Notes: generated from the sequence alone by a model not told the origin. A stretch of DNA of 54,228 nucleotides from Halomonas sp. PR-M31 (GCF_001039575.1 NZ_JIBT01000019.1:1-54228), one strand, 5' to 3'. Shown: positions 17,950-31,732, numbered from the stretch's first letter. Numbers and translations: made by a program.

Positions 17950-18285
17950 GCCGACGTTTGGCCTCGGGCCAATCGTAACGGTCGTTGCTCTTGGGCAACG
18001 CCAACCGGGTTATACACAAAAGCTGTGGGCAAGACTGTGTAAGAGCGCTGCATAGTGGATCGCAATGACGATTATTGCCTGCCTGGACGCCGCCGATCAT
18101 TTTTTCGCCACTCTACTCAACCTAATAAAACTCTATCGAACGTTTAAACAACGACTTACAGTTGTCGTGATAGGCTATCGCTAGATCATATTGAAAGGAC
18201 TCTCTGCGCGCAGAATACTGACTTCAATAAGCCAGTCTCGCGTGCAGCTACGACAACGACCAGGACAAGAAAAGGAGGGAGCAAT
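17950..18285 (+). other. Intergenic region upstream of acetoacetyl-CoA synthetase
   Basis: This 336-base stretch between the DUF1338-like gene and the synthetase contains no convincing open frame and no clear hairpin. It should contain the synthetase promoter, but I see no unambiguous -35/-10 pair or recognised operator. Confidence 0.5.
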
Positions 18286-20235
<1,950 letters not shown>

Positions 20236-20241
20236 AGGCCT

Positions 20242-20271
20242 GTCCAGGATGGTCGACAGGCCATCCTGGAC
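20242..20271 (+). terminator. Hairpin after aacS
   Basis: A perfect 11-base-pair stem (GTCCAGGATGG / CCATCCTGGAC) with an eight-base loop begins seven bases after the synthetase stop. There is no T tract (CTGGG follows), so it may be a weak terminator or an RNA end protector. Confidence 0.5.
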
Positions 20272-20327
20272 TGGGCAGCGCCGGCCCCATCCAGTAGCAT
20301 ACCCCCAAGTCATTGAAGGAGAATGGC

Positions 20328-21200
20328 ATGTCGACCCTGAAAGGGATCGTCAGCATGCTGCTGCTGGTACTTAGCACTCTGTTCTGGGCAGTTCCGTTGT
20401 ACGCCTTGGCACTACTCAAACTGATAGCCCCCACCCGGCGGCTGCGTGAGCGGCTGCTAGCCGGGCTCAATCATATTGCCCTGGCCTGGATCGGTACCAA
20501 CCTGTGGTGGATGAGGCACTGGCTCAACCCCCGCCTGGAGATTCATTTACCCGAGGGGCTGTCGCCTCGACAGTGGTGGCTAGTCATCGTCAATCATCGT
20601 AGCTGGACCGACATTTTCATGCTGCAGCTGGCCCTGCATCGGCGTATTCCCATGCCCCGCTTCTTCATGAAACGCGAACTTATCTGGGTGCCGGTGATTG
20701 GACTTGCCTGGTGGGCACTGGAGTTTCCGTTCATGCGGCGCTACAAGCGCGATCGCCTGGAGCGCAATCCTCGTCTGGCCAAGCGCGATCAAGAGGCTAC
20801 CCGATTGCTGTGCGCTCGCGCGCAAAATATGCCCATGGCGATCTACAACTTCGTCGAGGGAACCCGTTTTACCGCGGCAAAGCACAAAGCCCAGGCAAGT
20901 CCTTATGACAACCTGCTTAAACCCCGGGCAGGGGGCACTGCCCAGGTAGTGAGCCTGCTGGGAAAACGCCTGAGTGGCGTTCTCGATGTAACGCTGGTCT
21001 ATACCCGGGAACGCCCCAATTTCTGGGACTTCCTATGTGGTCGCGAAACCCCGGTCGTGCTTCATGCGCGTCGAATTGAATTGCCGAACTGGATGCACGA
21101 TGGGGATTACCATCGGAATCCGCAGTATAAGGAACGCTTCCAGACATGGCTCAACGCCTTGTGGCAGGAAAAAGACCGCACCCTCGCTTCATTGCGCTGA
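20328..21200 (+). CDS. PlsC-type lysophospholipid acyltransferase (YihG-like)
   Basis: The start at ATG 20328 is preceded by AAGGAGA; a TTG 15 bases upstream is less likely. The 290-residue membrane protein has a hydrophobic N-terminal segment (7-34) and the acyltransferase motifs NHRSWTD (H90-x4-D95), RFFMKRELIWVPVIG, and FVEGTR (175-180). Such enzymes move an acyl chain from acyl-ACP or acyl-CoA to lysophosphatidic acid or a related lysolipid. The overall pattern (FMRRYKRDRLERNP, DVTLVYT) resembles E. coli YihG, a PlsC paralogue with broad lysolipid activity. Its end overlaps the next gene by 55 bases. Confidence 0.88.
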   Translation: MSTLKGIVSMLLLVLSTLFWAVPLYALALLKLIAPTRRLRERLLAGLNHIALAWIGTNLWWMRHWLNPRLEIHLPEGLSPRQWWLVIVNHRSWTDIFMLQLALHRRIPMPRFFMKRELIWVPVIGLAWWALEFPFMRRYKRDRLERNPRLAKRDQEATRLLCARAQNMPMAIYNFVEGTRFTAAKHKAQASPYDNLLKPRAGGTAQVVSLLGKRLSGVLDVTLVYTRERPNFWDFLCGRETPVVLHARRIELPNWMHDGDYHRNPQYKERFQTWLNALWQEKDRTLASLR

Positions 21201-22093
21201 TACTACTGGCGCTTTTCATGCTGAGCGGGTGCGCTTCATCATCCTCTTCTACCTGGCGTGGCGCTTCGCTGGCAGGGAACTGGGTCACCATTCAACGTGG
21301 CGACACGCTGGGCGCCATTGCTCGTCGCGCCGACATTCCTTTGGTACGGCTGCAGCGCTTCAATCCCGGCGTCAGTGCTCGCCAGCTTGCCATCGGTCAA
21401 CGCATCCTGGTTCCCAGCAAGAATGAACGCGCTCCCTCCGGGGGGCCCTACCGTTATCAGGTAAGACCCGGCGATACCTATTCGAACATCGCTCGCTATT
21501 TTGGCACCACTGCCGGACGCATTCAGGCAGCCAACCGCTCCGCAAATCCTTCCCAATTGCGAATCGGTCAGATGGTGCAGGTACCCTTGAAGGGCGATAA
21601 TCGCATCAGAAGCACCGCTGGCGTTTCAAGACCAGCCTCTTCTCGTCCCGCAGCCAAACCGGCACGGCCCGGGGTGGCCAAGCCGGTATCGCGTCCGGCC
21701 TTGAAGCCATTGCCAAGTCGTTCCAGGGGGTGGCCCTGGCCTCTCAACGATTACCGTATCGTGCGCTATTTTGGTGCCGACAAGCACGGTACCCTGCAAC
21801 CCATGCTACTCAGCAGCCGTGCCGGCAGTCAGGCTCGATCGGTCGCGGACGGTCAAGTTCGTTTTGCCAGCAGCATGCGCCAACTGGGCAGGGTCGTGAT
21901 CGTTCACCATGCGGATAACCTGCAAACGGTGTACGCCCTTTGCGATGCTCTCAAGGTCAACGATGGGGATCAGATAAAGGCTGGGACGCCGGTATGCACT
22001 GTTGGTTATAGCGGGGCAACACAGCGCTACGATCTATTGTTCGATGTACGTCATGGTGGCAAACCCATCGATCCGCGCAAGGTGCTGCGCTGA
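21146..22093 (+). CDS. Lipoprotein with LysM domains and degenerate LytM (M23-like) domain
   Basis: This 315-residue lipoprotein has a type II signal peptide with lipobox LSGC (C29). Two LysM peptidoglycan-binding repeats follow (about 45-88 and 96-145), then a Pro/Ala/Arg-rich linker and a LytM-like domain (about 195-315). That domain lacks the zinc ligands of active M23 endopeptidases: the motif normally written HxH reads YALCDAL here. It therefore resembles EnvC/NlpD-type activators of amidases rather than an active hydrolase. Full NlpD is usually beside rpoS, which is not here. The start overlaps the acyltransferase by 55 bases; a later ATG would remove the signal peptide. Confidence 0.82.
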   Translation: MAQRLVAGKRPHPRFIALILLALFMLSGCASSSSSTWRGASLAGNWVTIQRGDTLGAIARRADIPLVRLQRFNPGVSARQLAIGQRILVPSKNERAPSGGPYRYQVRPGDTYSNIARYFGTTAGRIQAANRSANPSQLRIGQMVQVPLKGDNRIRSTAGVSRPASSRPAAKPARPGVAKPVSRPALKPLPSRSRGWPWPLNDYRIVRYFGADKHGTLQPMLLSSRAGSQARSVADGQVRFASSMRQLGRVVIVHHADNLQTVYALCDALKVNDGDQIKAGTPVCTVGYSGATQRYDLLFDVRHGGKPIDPRKVLR

Positions 22094-22132
22094 TGCTGAT
22101 GTCGAGCGGTCTTCTTTTGCTTAGCCCATTAA

Positions 22133-22160
22133 AAAACCGCTTCGGGTAGAAGCGGTTTTG
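22133..22160. terminator. Bidirectional terminator between the LysM lipoprotein and gcvT
   Basis: An A/T-flanked stem (AAAACCGCTTC / GAAGCGGTTTT) with a five-base loop lies between two converging genes. T tracts are read on both strands, so it should end transcription from either side. Confidence 0.85.
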
Positions 22161-22189
22161 ATTAAACAAGATAACGGTATACTTATGCA

Positions 22190-23302
22190 TCAACCACGAT
22201 GATAGCCTGGTTTGATAAATGGCGGTTTGCTGATTGTCATAGGCAAGCGCTTGCCACGTACCTCAGCGTAAATCACGTTGTCGATGTCCGCGTCATCGAC
22301 ATTCACATAGGCCAGTGCCACGGGTTTGCCAACGCTCGGACCGAAACCTCCCGAGGTGACCACACCGATATGACGATCGTCACCGCTGTAGAGTTCGGCT
22401 CCTTCACGCACCGGTGCGCGCCCTTCACCTAGAAGTCCAACCCGTTTACGCCGATGATCACGCGCTTCGATCTGATGCAGGATGATATCCGCGCCGAGGA
22501 AACCCGCTTCGCGCTCACCGCCACGACGCCGCGGTTTGCCGATGGCCCAGATCAGTCCTGCCTCGACCGGTGTCGTGGACTGATCGACATCATGTCCGTA
22601 TAGGCACAGTCCGGCTTCAAGACGCAGGGAATCACGAGCGCCAAGACCGATAGGTTCGACCTCGGACTCTTGCAAGAGTCGACGTGCAATGGCTTCGGTC
22701 CGATCAGCTGGAATCGATATCTCGAACCCGTCTTCCCCGGTATAGCCACTGCGACTGATCCAGACTTCGGCCCCCTCCATTGTGAATACGCCCTGCTGCA
22801 TGAACGTCAGCTCGCAAGCGTCCGGACACAACCGCGCCATGACCTCTGCCGCCTTGGGGCCCTGTAGCGCCAGCAAACCACGATCGAGTTCTTCGACGTC
22901 ATAATCGGTGCCAAGCCCCATGCGAAGATGAGGAATGTCTCGCGCCTTGCAAGCGGCGTTGACCACTAGGAAGAGATGATCGCCGGTATTGGCCACCATC
23001 AGATCGTCGATGATGCCGCCCTCGTCGTTGGTGAACAACGCATAGCGCTGCATGCCTACCGGCAAACCGACGATATCGGCACACACCAGGGTTTCGAGCG
23101 CCTCGGCGGGGTTAGGCCCGCTGATCATGACCTGCCCCATATGGGAGACATCGAACAGGCCACAGGCAGCACGGGTATGCTCATGCTCCTTCTTGATCCC
23201 CATGGGGTACTGCACCGGCATGCTGTAACCGGCGAATTCGACCATCTTGCCGCCTAACTCGACGTGCAGGTCGTGTAACGGGGTCTTGCTGAGCTCGTCC
23301 AT
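22190..23302 (-). CDS. gcvT: Aminomethyltransferase (glycine cleavage T protein)
   Basis: This 370-residue protein takes the aminomethyl group from lipoylated GcvH and makes methylene-tetrahydrofolate and ammonia. Family landmarks are FAGYSMPVQYP near 24-34, CGLFDVSHMGQ, SRSGYTGEDGFEI and LGARDSLRLEAGLCLYGHD. The C-terminal end (AYV..., VRGKRLPMTISKPPFIKPGYHRG) is also normal. It lies 38 bases after the AGCS symporter gene on the same strand, so gcvT is probably the second gene of that operon, unlike E. coli where gcvT-H-P are one unit. A bidirectional terminator lies beyond its end. Confidence 0.96.
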   Translation of the reverse strand: MDELSKTPLHDLHVELGGKMVEFAGYSMPVQYPMGIKKEHEHTRAACGLFDVSHMGQVMISGPNPAEALETLVCADIVGLPVGMQRYALFTNDEGGIIDDLMVANTGDHLFLVVNAACKARDIPHLRMGLGTDYDVEELDRGLLALQGPKAAEVMARLCPDACELTFMQQGVFTMEGAEVWISRSGYTGEDGFEISIPADRTEAIARRLLQESEVEPIGLGARDSLRLEAGLCLYGHDVDQSTTPVEAGLIWAIGKPRRRGGEREAGFLGADIILHQIEARDHRRKRVGLLGEGRAPVREGAELYSGDDRHIGVVTSGGFGPSVGKPVALAYVNVDDADIDNVIYAEVRGKRLPMTISKPPFIKPGYHRG

Positions 23303-23340
23303 TGAATCCCTCCATCAGTACGAATTATCGAATACGCCCG

Positions 23341-24720
23341 TTAGCGTTTCAGATCCTCACCCGGCAATATCGACTCACCGGCGAAATGGCGTCTGGTCAA
23401 ATCGAAGACCACCGGCGATAGCAAGGCCAACGCAATTAGGTTGGGAATTGCCATCAAGGCATTGAATACACTGGCCATCAGCCAGACGAAGTTCAGTGGC
23501 GCGATCGCCCCCAGCATGATCGCCAGAATATAGACCACCCGATAGATCTTGATCGACCCTACACCGAACAGGAACTCGAAGCATTTTTCACCGTAGAATG
23601 CCCAGCCCAGGATGGTGGTGAACGCGAACACCGCCAAGGCAAAAGAGACAATATACTGCCCCACTCCGGGCAAGGACTCATTGAACGCCATGGTAGTCAG
23701 CGCCGCCCCGGTTTCCCCTCCGGTCCAATGGGTTGAGGTCAGGATGGCAAGGGCGGTAATCGAACACACGACGATCGTATCGATGAAAGTGCCCAGCATG
23801 GCGACCAAGCCCTGGCGCACGGGATTCTTGGTTTGGGCTGCAGCGTGGGCAATAGGTGCGCTACCCAGCCCCGCCTCGTTAGAGAACACCCCTCGCGCGA
23901 CGCCGAACTGAATGGCCTTGGCCACCGCCGCGCCGGCAAAACCGCCTGCCGCAGATATGGGAGTGAATGCATGGGTGAAGATCATGCTAAAGGCAGCACC
24001 GATCTGCTCAGCGTTGATGATGAGCACGACAATACCCGCGCAAATGTAAGCAACCGCCATGATGGGCACCAGTTTGCCCGCCACCTTGGCGATACGGCGG
24101 ATACCCCCGAGAATTACCGCTCCGGCCAGCACCATGATCACAAGCCCGGTGACCCAGTAGGGCAACCCGAGAGACTGATTAAGACCGTCGGCCACGGAGT
24201 TGGACTGTACGGTATTGCCAATGCCGAAAGAGGCAATGGCACCGAAAAAGGCAAAGGCAGCACCCATCCAGGCCCACTTCTTGCCCAGGCCATTGCGGAT
24301 GTAATACATCGGACCGCCAACGTGATCGCCGTCCTTGTTGACCTCACGATAACGTACCGCCAGCACCGCCTCGGAGAACTTGGTGGCCATCCCGACCAGG
24401 GCGGTAATCCACATCCAGAACACTGCGCCGGGCCCCCCTAGGAAGATGGCGGTAGCCACCCCAGCGATATTGCCCGTTCCGATGGTCGCCGACAGGGATG
24501 TCATCAAGGCGTTGAAGGGCGATACCTCCCCCTCGTCCTCATCACCTTTTTGCGTGACCCGCCCTTTCCACAGCAGGCCAAATCCCGTGCCCAGCTTGCG
24601 AATCGGTATCAGTTTCAAACCAAGCTGCAGGTACAGCCCAACCCCCAACAGCAGGACCAGCATCAATGGTCCCCACACCACGTTTTCGATCGCCGTAAAA
24701 ATTCCTGTCAAGGTTTCCAT
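23341..24720 (-). CDS. Sodium/alanine (glycine) symporter, AGCS family
   Basis: This 459-residue protein with about 11 hydrophobic segments carries the AGCS signatures SATIGTGNIAGVATA (about 75-90), GGPMYYIRNG, SNEAGLGSAPIAHAAA and TTILGWAFYGEKC. These sodium-coupled carriers import small neutral amino acids, mainly alanine and glycine. Position suggests glycine: the gene is co-transcribed with gcvT (38-base gap) and divergent from gcvH-gcvP. In other bacteria AGCS genes near gcv are often under a glycine riboswitch, but none was recognised here. Length is normal. Confidence 0.92.
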   Translation of the reverse strand: METLTGIFTAIENVVWGPLMLVLLLGVGLYLQLGLKLIPIRKLGTGFGLLWKGRVTQKGDEDEGEVSPFNALMTSLSATIGTGNIAGVATAIFLGGPGAVFWMWITALVGMATKFSEAVLAVRYREVNKDGDHVGGPMYYIRNGLGKKWAWMGAAFAFFGAIASFGIGNTVQSNSVADGLNQSLGLPYWVTGLVIMVLAGAVILGGIRRIAKVAGKLVPIMAVAYICAGIVVLIINAEQIGAAFSMIFTHAFTPISAAGGFAGAAVAKAIQFGVARGVFSNEAGLGSAPIAHAAAQTKNPVRQGLVAMLGTFIDTIVVCSITALAILTSTHWTGGETGAALTTMAFNESLPGVGQYIVSFALAVFAFTTILGWAFYGEKCFEFLFGVGSIKIYRVVYILAIMLGAIAPLNFVWLMASVFNALMAIPNLIALALLSPVVFDLTRRHFAGESILPGEDLKR

Positions 24721-25104
24721 ATGAGTTTTCTCCAGGCGTTTTCTTGTTATGCACCGTTGTTACCGAAGCGCTAGCGGCTAGACAGCGACGACAGTGCTCG
24801 AACCCGCATACCTTAGCGGATACCCTGGGCACTCCACCAGCACCGACATCTTGGATCGTGTTTCTTATTGGAAACATGGGCCCGTGATAGCATTGCCCAC
24901 CGCGAAATCAACCGGACAAATCCCGGTGACAATGCGTCAACTGGACGTTGAGTAAGAACTTGACCACTCTATAGGCGACGGTCATTGCCGGTAGCGTAGA
25001 AAGACACCAGAAAACCTCTGTTGAAACGCCCAGGGGCTCGTCAATACGCTGTAATAGCGTTACGATTCCCTGAAATAGAAAACCTTTTCTTATAGGAAAA
25101 AATC
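24721..25104. promoter_or_regulatory. Divergent control region between the AGCS-gcvT and gcvH-gcvP units
   Basis: This 384-base region separates two divergent glycine-metabolism units and must contain their promoters. I looked on both strands for the conserved core of the glycine riboswitch and did not find it. No strong hairpin or other known operator was recognised. The gcvH ATG has a weak A-rich leader (TAGGAAAA). Confidence 0.5.
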
Positions 25105-25500
25105 ATGAGCTCCATTCCCGGGAACCTGCACTACACGGAAAGCCACGAATGGGTCCAGGACAATGGTGACGGCACCGTTACCATTGGTATTACCGACCAC
25201 GCGCAACAAGCTCTGGGCGATGTGGTATTCGTCGAACTGCCAGAGGTCGGCCGCTCACTTGATAACGGTGACGAGTTCGGCGTCATCGAATCAGTAAAGG
25301 CCGCGTCAGATTTGTATGCACCTTTGGCCGGTGAGGTGGTCGAAATCAATGAAAGCCTCGAAGAGGCGCCGGAAACCATCAATGAAGCGCCTTACGAAGG
25401 CGGCTGGATCATCAAGCTCAAGCTTGCGGACGGCAGTGCGCTGGACGACTTGCTCGATACCGATGCCTACACCCGCCACGTCGAGGCAGAAGAAGACTGA
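25105..25500 (+). CDS. gcvH: Glycine cleavage system H protein
   Basis: A complete 131-residue H protein, the lipoyl carrier that shuttles the aminomethyl intermediate between GcvP, GcvT and the lipoamide dehydrogenase. The lipoylated lysine is in GVIESVKAASDLYAP (about residue 64). The segments HEWVQDNGDGTVTIGIT and NEAPYEGGWIIKLKL are standard. It is the first gene of the gcvH-gcvP pair, with a hairpin in the 107-base gap before gcvP, which may tune the ratio. The lipoamide dehydrogenase (L protein) is not in the window. Confidence 0.97.
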   Translation: MSSIPGNLHYTESHEWVQDNGDGTVTIGITDHAQQALGDVVFVELPEVGRSLDNGDEFGVIESVKAASDLYAPLAGEVVEINESLEEAPETINEAPYEGGWIIKLKLADGSALDDLLDTDAYTRHVEAEED

Positions 25501-25511
25501 TCGAATAGTGA

Positions 25512-25532
25512 ACGGGGCAGCTTCTGCCCCGT
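25512..25532 (+). terminator. Hairpin between gcvH and gcvP
   Basis: A perfect nine-base-pair GC-rich stem (ACGGGGCAG / CTGCCCCGT) with a three-base loop lies 11 bases after the gcvH stop. A poor T tract follows, so read-through to gcvP is likely. It could set gcvH above gcvP expression, since H protein is needed in excess. Confidence 0.5.
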
Positions 25533-25607
25533 CATACCTCTAGCGCAACGACTCTTTTCAATGTCTGAATACCGGACCTGACCGTCCTGACAACCTATAG
25601 GTGTCCC

Positions 25608-28502
<2,895 letters not shown>

Positions 28503-28521
28503 TCTGCAGCTCGCTTGTACC

Positions 28522-28555
28522 AACCCCCGGGCCTTAAACCCGGGGGTTTTTCTTT
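28522..28555 (+). terminator. Terminator after gcvP
   Basis: A 10-base-pair stem (AACCCCCGGG / CCCGGGGGTT) with a seven-base loop followed by a T-rich run lies 20 bases after the gcvP stop, a classical intrinsic terminator. Confidence 0.9.
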
Positions 28556-28579
28556 CGTCGTTCTTGTCGTCTTCAAGCA

Positions 28580-29497
28580 TCAGCTATCAAAACTGGGTTC
28601 TTCGGAAATCGCGTAGAGGGTATTACGACGCTGTTGGCGAAAATCATCGAGTAGCTGGGTATAGCGTTTGGGAAGTTCAGTATCCGTCGGCGCGACTACC
28701 TGCAAGGTTTCATACACCGGATTGGTCAATATCAGCTCTTTGACCTGACGCTGCCAGGGAGAGGTTTCAAGCACCAGCCGAGACACCACGGTAAAGCCCA
28801 ATCCCCGGGCAACCGCATCCAGCACCATGCTGACTTCATTGGTAAAGCCCTGCCTTGGAAACCGACTCATGGACCGAAATTCGCCAGCGAAATTGGCCTG
28901 CAGTAGCTGAGTCGCATAGTTGCCGGCGCCGGAATAATCGATGAAACCAAGCGCCGTCAATTCACTCAAGGTCGATCCGGTAAAATCCGCTGGCGCAAGC
29001 AAACATAAAGGCTCCTGATACCAAGATGTATAGGTCAACCCGGGATGCTTGATCACCTCGGTCATGATGCCTAAATCGTAACGCCCTTCTACCACGCCCT
29101 GCAGGATATCGCGATTGAAGGCAAAGTCGTAACTGATCGTCAAACCGGTGTAGGCCTGCTGATAACCCAACAAGAAAGGATAAAACATCAACCCTACGCT
29201 GCCCGGCGAGGCAATCCGACAATCGCCGGAATTCAGGGATTCGTCGTCCAGTGAATGGCGAAAATACTTGTGCTCGGCGAACAGCTTCAGCGCGTAATCA
29301 TAGGCACGCCGGCCCGATTCGGTAAGCGTAAAGCGACGCCCATGGCGATTGAGCAATGGTTTGTCGAGATACTCTTCCAGTTTACGAACGTGCTGGCTAA
29401 CGCCGGGCTGCGTCATTTCCAGACGTTGAGCAGTGAGGGTAAAACTACCGGTTTCCACCAGGGTAATGAAGGTACGAAAGTATTGAGTATTGAACAT
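28580..29497 (-). CDS. LysR-family transcriptional regulator
   Basis: This 305-residue regulator has an N-terminal winged helix-turn-helix (about 1-60: FRTFITLVETGSFTLTAQRLEMTQPGVSQHVRKLEE) and a LysR substrate-binding domain of two lobes. It resembles several LysR activators of amino acid or aromatic metabolism, but the inducer is unknown. It converges with gcvP across a terminator and diverges from the yfcL-ppnN genes, so the 108 bases upstream of its start may hold its operator. LysR proteins often regulate a divergent neighbour, but a target cannot be read from sequence. Confidence 0.9.
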   Translation of the reverse strand: MFNTQYFRTFITLVETGSFTLTAQRLEMTQPGVSQHVRKLEEYLDKPLLNRHGRRFTLTESGRRAYDYALKLFAEHKYFRHSLDDESLNSGDCRIASPGSVGLMFYPFLLGYQQAYTGLTISYDFAFNRDILQGVVEGRYDLGIMTEVIKHPGLTYTSWYQEPLCLLAPADFTGSTLSELTALGFIDYSGAGNYATQLLQANFAGEFRSMSRFPRQGFTNEVSMVLDAVARGLGFTVVSRLVLETSPWQRQVKELILTNPVYETLQVVAPTDTELPKRYTQLLDDFRQQRRNTLYAISEEPSFDS

Positions 29498-29605
29498 GGA
29501 AATCAGTCAATTCCTTGTGGCGCAGCGCTGCGGGGCCCGTCGGAGCATGATAGCATTCCTGCAAGACAACCTTCATTCAACAGACATTCAAGAGCCAGGA
29601 GTATC

Positions 29606-29896
29606 ATGTCAGACCCATTCGTCGGCCGGGCACAGAAACTTCAGCGTACGCTGCTTGCCATGGAAGATAACGCCGCAGAAGACGATCTTTTCGCCCTTGG
29701 CTACATGATTCCACAGATAGGACTTGTGCTAGAGATGGCGGACTATGATGCAAGTACCGTCGAGGCGGAAGACTTCGATGCCACCTACTGGCAATGGCTG
29801 GAATCGACATTCAGGGAAGACAGCATGAGCGAAGACGATCGTCTTCGCATCGCACAATTATGGGAGCACGCTCGCGCCGAAAGCGACGCTTCCTGA
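29606..29896 (+). CDS. YfcL family protein
   Basis: A 96-residue acidic protein starting at ATG 29606 with CCAGGAG upstream; the frame runs open further upstream but into the LysR promoter region. The segment DDLFALGYMIPQIGLVLEMAD matches E. coli YfcL (DELFASGYLRGHL), and the C-terminal EDDRLRIAQLWEHA also fits. YfcL is a conserved alpha-helical protein of unknown function in gammaproteobacteria. The stop is 20 bases before ppnN, with which it is probably co-transcribed. Confidence 0.78.
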   Translation: MSDPFVGRAQKLQRTLLAMEDNAAEDDLFALGYMIPQIGLVLEMADYDASTVEAEDFDATYWQWLESTFREDSMSEDDRLRIAQLWEHARAESDAS

Positions 29897-29916
29897 CCCA
29901 CCTTCTGGACAACAAG

Positions 29917-31281
29917 ATGACCGAGAAGCTTTCCGCCACGACGACCCCTGAGGGCAGTCTAGAGGTTCTTTCCCAGCATGAAGTGAATCGACTTCGCGAT
30001 ACCTCTGCCAATGGACTTCACGACATACTGCGCCGGTGTGCGCTGGCCGTGCTCAACTGCGGTAACCCCACGGATGACGGTCTTGCCGTGATGCAGACCT
30101 ACCATGACTTCGATATCGAAGTACTGCAGCAAGACCGTGGCATTCGTCTCAAATTGACCAATGCGCCCGCGGAGGCCTTCGTGGATGGGCGCATGATTCG
30201 CGGCATCCGCGAACATCTGTCTTCCGTGCTGCGAGATATCGTCTACGTTCATAACGAGATACAGCAGCATCCGCGCTTCGATCTGGCCTCTAGCGAAAGC
30301 ATCACCAATGCGGTATTTCACATCCTGCGCAACGCCGGCACGCTGGACCCTTCCCGGGAGCCGAGCCTGGTGGTGTGCTGGGGCGGGCATTCGATCTCTC
30401 GGGAAGAGTACGACTATTCCAAGGGGGTCGGCTACCAGCTTGGGCTGCGGGATCTCGATATCTGTACCGGCTGCGGGCCCGGGGCGATGAAGGGACCCAT
30501 GAAAGGCGCAAATGTGGCCCACGCCAAACAGCGCCGCAAGCGGGGTCGCTATCTGGGAATTTCCGAACCCGGCATCATTGCCGCGGAGTCGCCCAATCCA
30601 ATCGTCAACGAACTGGTGGTGATGCCGGATATCGAAAAGCGTCTGGAGGCATTCATTCGCGTCGGTCACGGGATCATCGTTTTCCCCGGCGGCGTCGGTA
30701 CCGCTGAGGAGATACTCTATCTACTGGGCATTCTGCTGCACCCAAGCAATGCCAACATTCCGTTTCCGATCATCTTTACTGGGCCACGAAGCGCTGCGGA
30801 ATACTTCCAACGTATCGATGAGTTTCTGGCTTATACCCTGGGTGACGAAGCGCGCAATCGCTATCGCATCATCATCGACGACCCGACTGCCGTGGCACGC
30901 GCCATGCGTGAAAGCATCGAAGAAGTCACCGCTTTTCGACGCACTCACGACGATGCGTTCTACTACAACTGGCGACTCAACATCGCGCCGGACTTTCAGC
31001 ATCCCTTCGACGCTACTCACGAAGCCATGGCGGGATTGGCGCTGCATCGCGAGCAACCCGTGCATGAACTGGCCGCAAATCTGCGTCGTGCGTTTTCCGG
31101 CATCGTCTGCGGCAACGTCAAAGAGCCGGGTATTCGCTCCATTGAAGCGCACGGCCCCTTCAAACTGCACGCGGAGCCTGAACTCATGGCGCGTCTGGAC
31201 GATCTGCTGACCTCTTTCGTTGCTCAAGCCCGGATGAAGCTCCCCGGCAGTCATTACGTGCCCTGCTATACGCTGGAATGA
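29917..31281 (+). CDS. ppnN: Nucleotide 5'-monophosphate nucleosidase PpnN (YgdH)
   Basis: From ATG 29917 the protein has 454 residues, exactly the length of E. coli PpnN. It matches it throughout (LSQHEVNRL, CALAVLNCG, AFVDGRMIR, VLRDIVYVH). The nucleotide-binding LOG motif reads FPGGVGTAEE near residue 255. The enzyme splits purine nucleoside monophosphates to base and ribose-5-phosphate and is stimulated by (p)ppGpp in E. coli, helping in growth control. The longer frame beginning 123 bases upstream overlaps yfcL and is not needed. A stem-loop follows the stop. Confidence 0.95.
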   Translation: MTEKLSATTTPEGSLEVLSQHEVNRLRDTSANGLHDILRRCALAVLNCGNPTDDGLAVMQTYHDFDIEVLQQDRGIRLKLTNAPAEAFVDGRMIRGIREHLSSVLRDIVYVHNEIQQHPRFDLASSESITNAVFHILRNAGTLDPSREPSLVVCWGGHSISREEYDYSKGVGYQLGLRDLDICTGCGPGAMKGPMKGANVAHAKQRRKRGRYLGISEPGIIAAESPNPIVNELVVMPDIEKRLEAFIRVGHGIIVFPGGVGTAEEILYLLGILLHPSNANIPFPIIFTGPRSAAEYFQRIDEFLAYTLGDEARNRYRIIIDDPTAVARAMRESIEEVTAFRRTHDDAFYYNWRLNIAPDFQHPFDATHEAMAGLALHREQPVHELAANLRRAFSGIVCGNVKEPGIRSIEAHGPFKLHAEPELMARLDDLLTSFVAQARMKLPGSHYVPCYTLE

Positions 31282-31287
31282 ACTGCC

Positions 31288-31312
31288 AGCGCCAGTCCTT
31301 CGAACTGGCGCT
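31288..31312. terminator. Stem-loop between ppnN and the convergent membrane protein gene
   Basis: A nine-base-pair stem (AGCGCCAGT / ACTGGCGCT) with a seven-base loop sits between two converging genes. It has no T tract on either strand, so it is a weak or factor-assisted stop. Confidence 0.45.
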
Positions 31313-31326
31313 AGCCTGCCGCTGCA

Positions 31327-31698
31327 TCAATGCCAGGCATTGCGTTGTTGCATACCCATGCCAAGCGCATGAATCAATAGCCCCAAGGTGGCGCCGTGGG
31401 ACAACAGCAAGAGTTCATTCAGGCCGCTGGTGAACACTTGCCATAGCGCCACAAGCAGTATGCCCAGTAATACCATCACCGCCAGACGTCCCAACAGCCT
31501 GGGTACGCGACGTCGTGATTCCACCGTCAGCATGCGCCAGGCGAAGACAGCCACGACCGCGATGGCGGCAAACGCGATCAGGATCAAGGTCAATCGACCC
31601 TGATTGCCGTTGACCAGATAGCGCGGCAGTGTTGCCAGGATGGCCAGCAGTACACCCACCATCACGCTGAGTCGCTCGGGGGTCATTGCGGTCGTCAT
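31327..31698 (-). CDS. Small integral membrane protein, function unknown
   Basis: A 123-residue protein with four likely transmembrane segments (about 12-26, 34-54, 67-90 and 95-113). It has an AGGAG sequence ten bases upstream of the ATG. No motif ties it to a known family. It is 34 bases after the MioC-like flavodoxin gene on the same strand and may be co-transcribed. The internal ATG at codon 5 is an alternative start. Confidence 0.6.
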   Translation of the reverse strand: MTTAMTPERLSVMVGVLLAILATLPRYLVNGNQGRLTLILIAFAAIAVVAVFAWRMLTVESRRRVPRLLGRLAVMVLLGILLVALWQVFTSGLNELLLLSHGATLGLLIHALGMGMQQRNAWH

Positions 31699-31732
31699 AT
31701 CGAGACTACTCCTGCGATAACACGTGAAAGAT

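Noticed and set aside
24721-25104. Glycine riboswitch in the gcv control region
   Set aside because: The conserved core sequences were not found on either strand, so it is not claimed.
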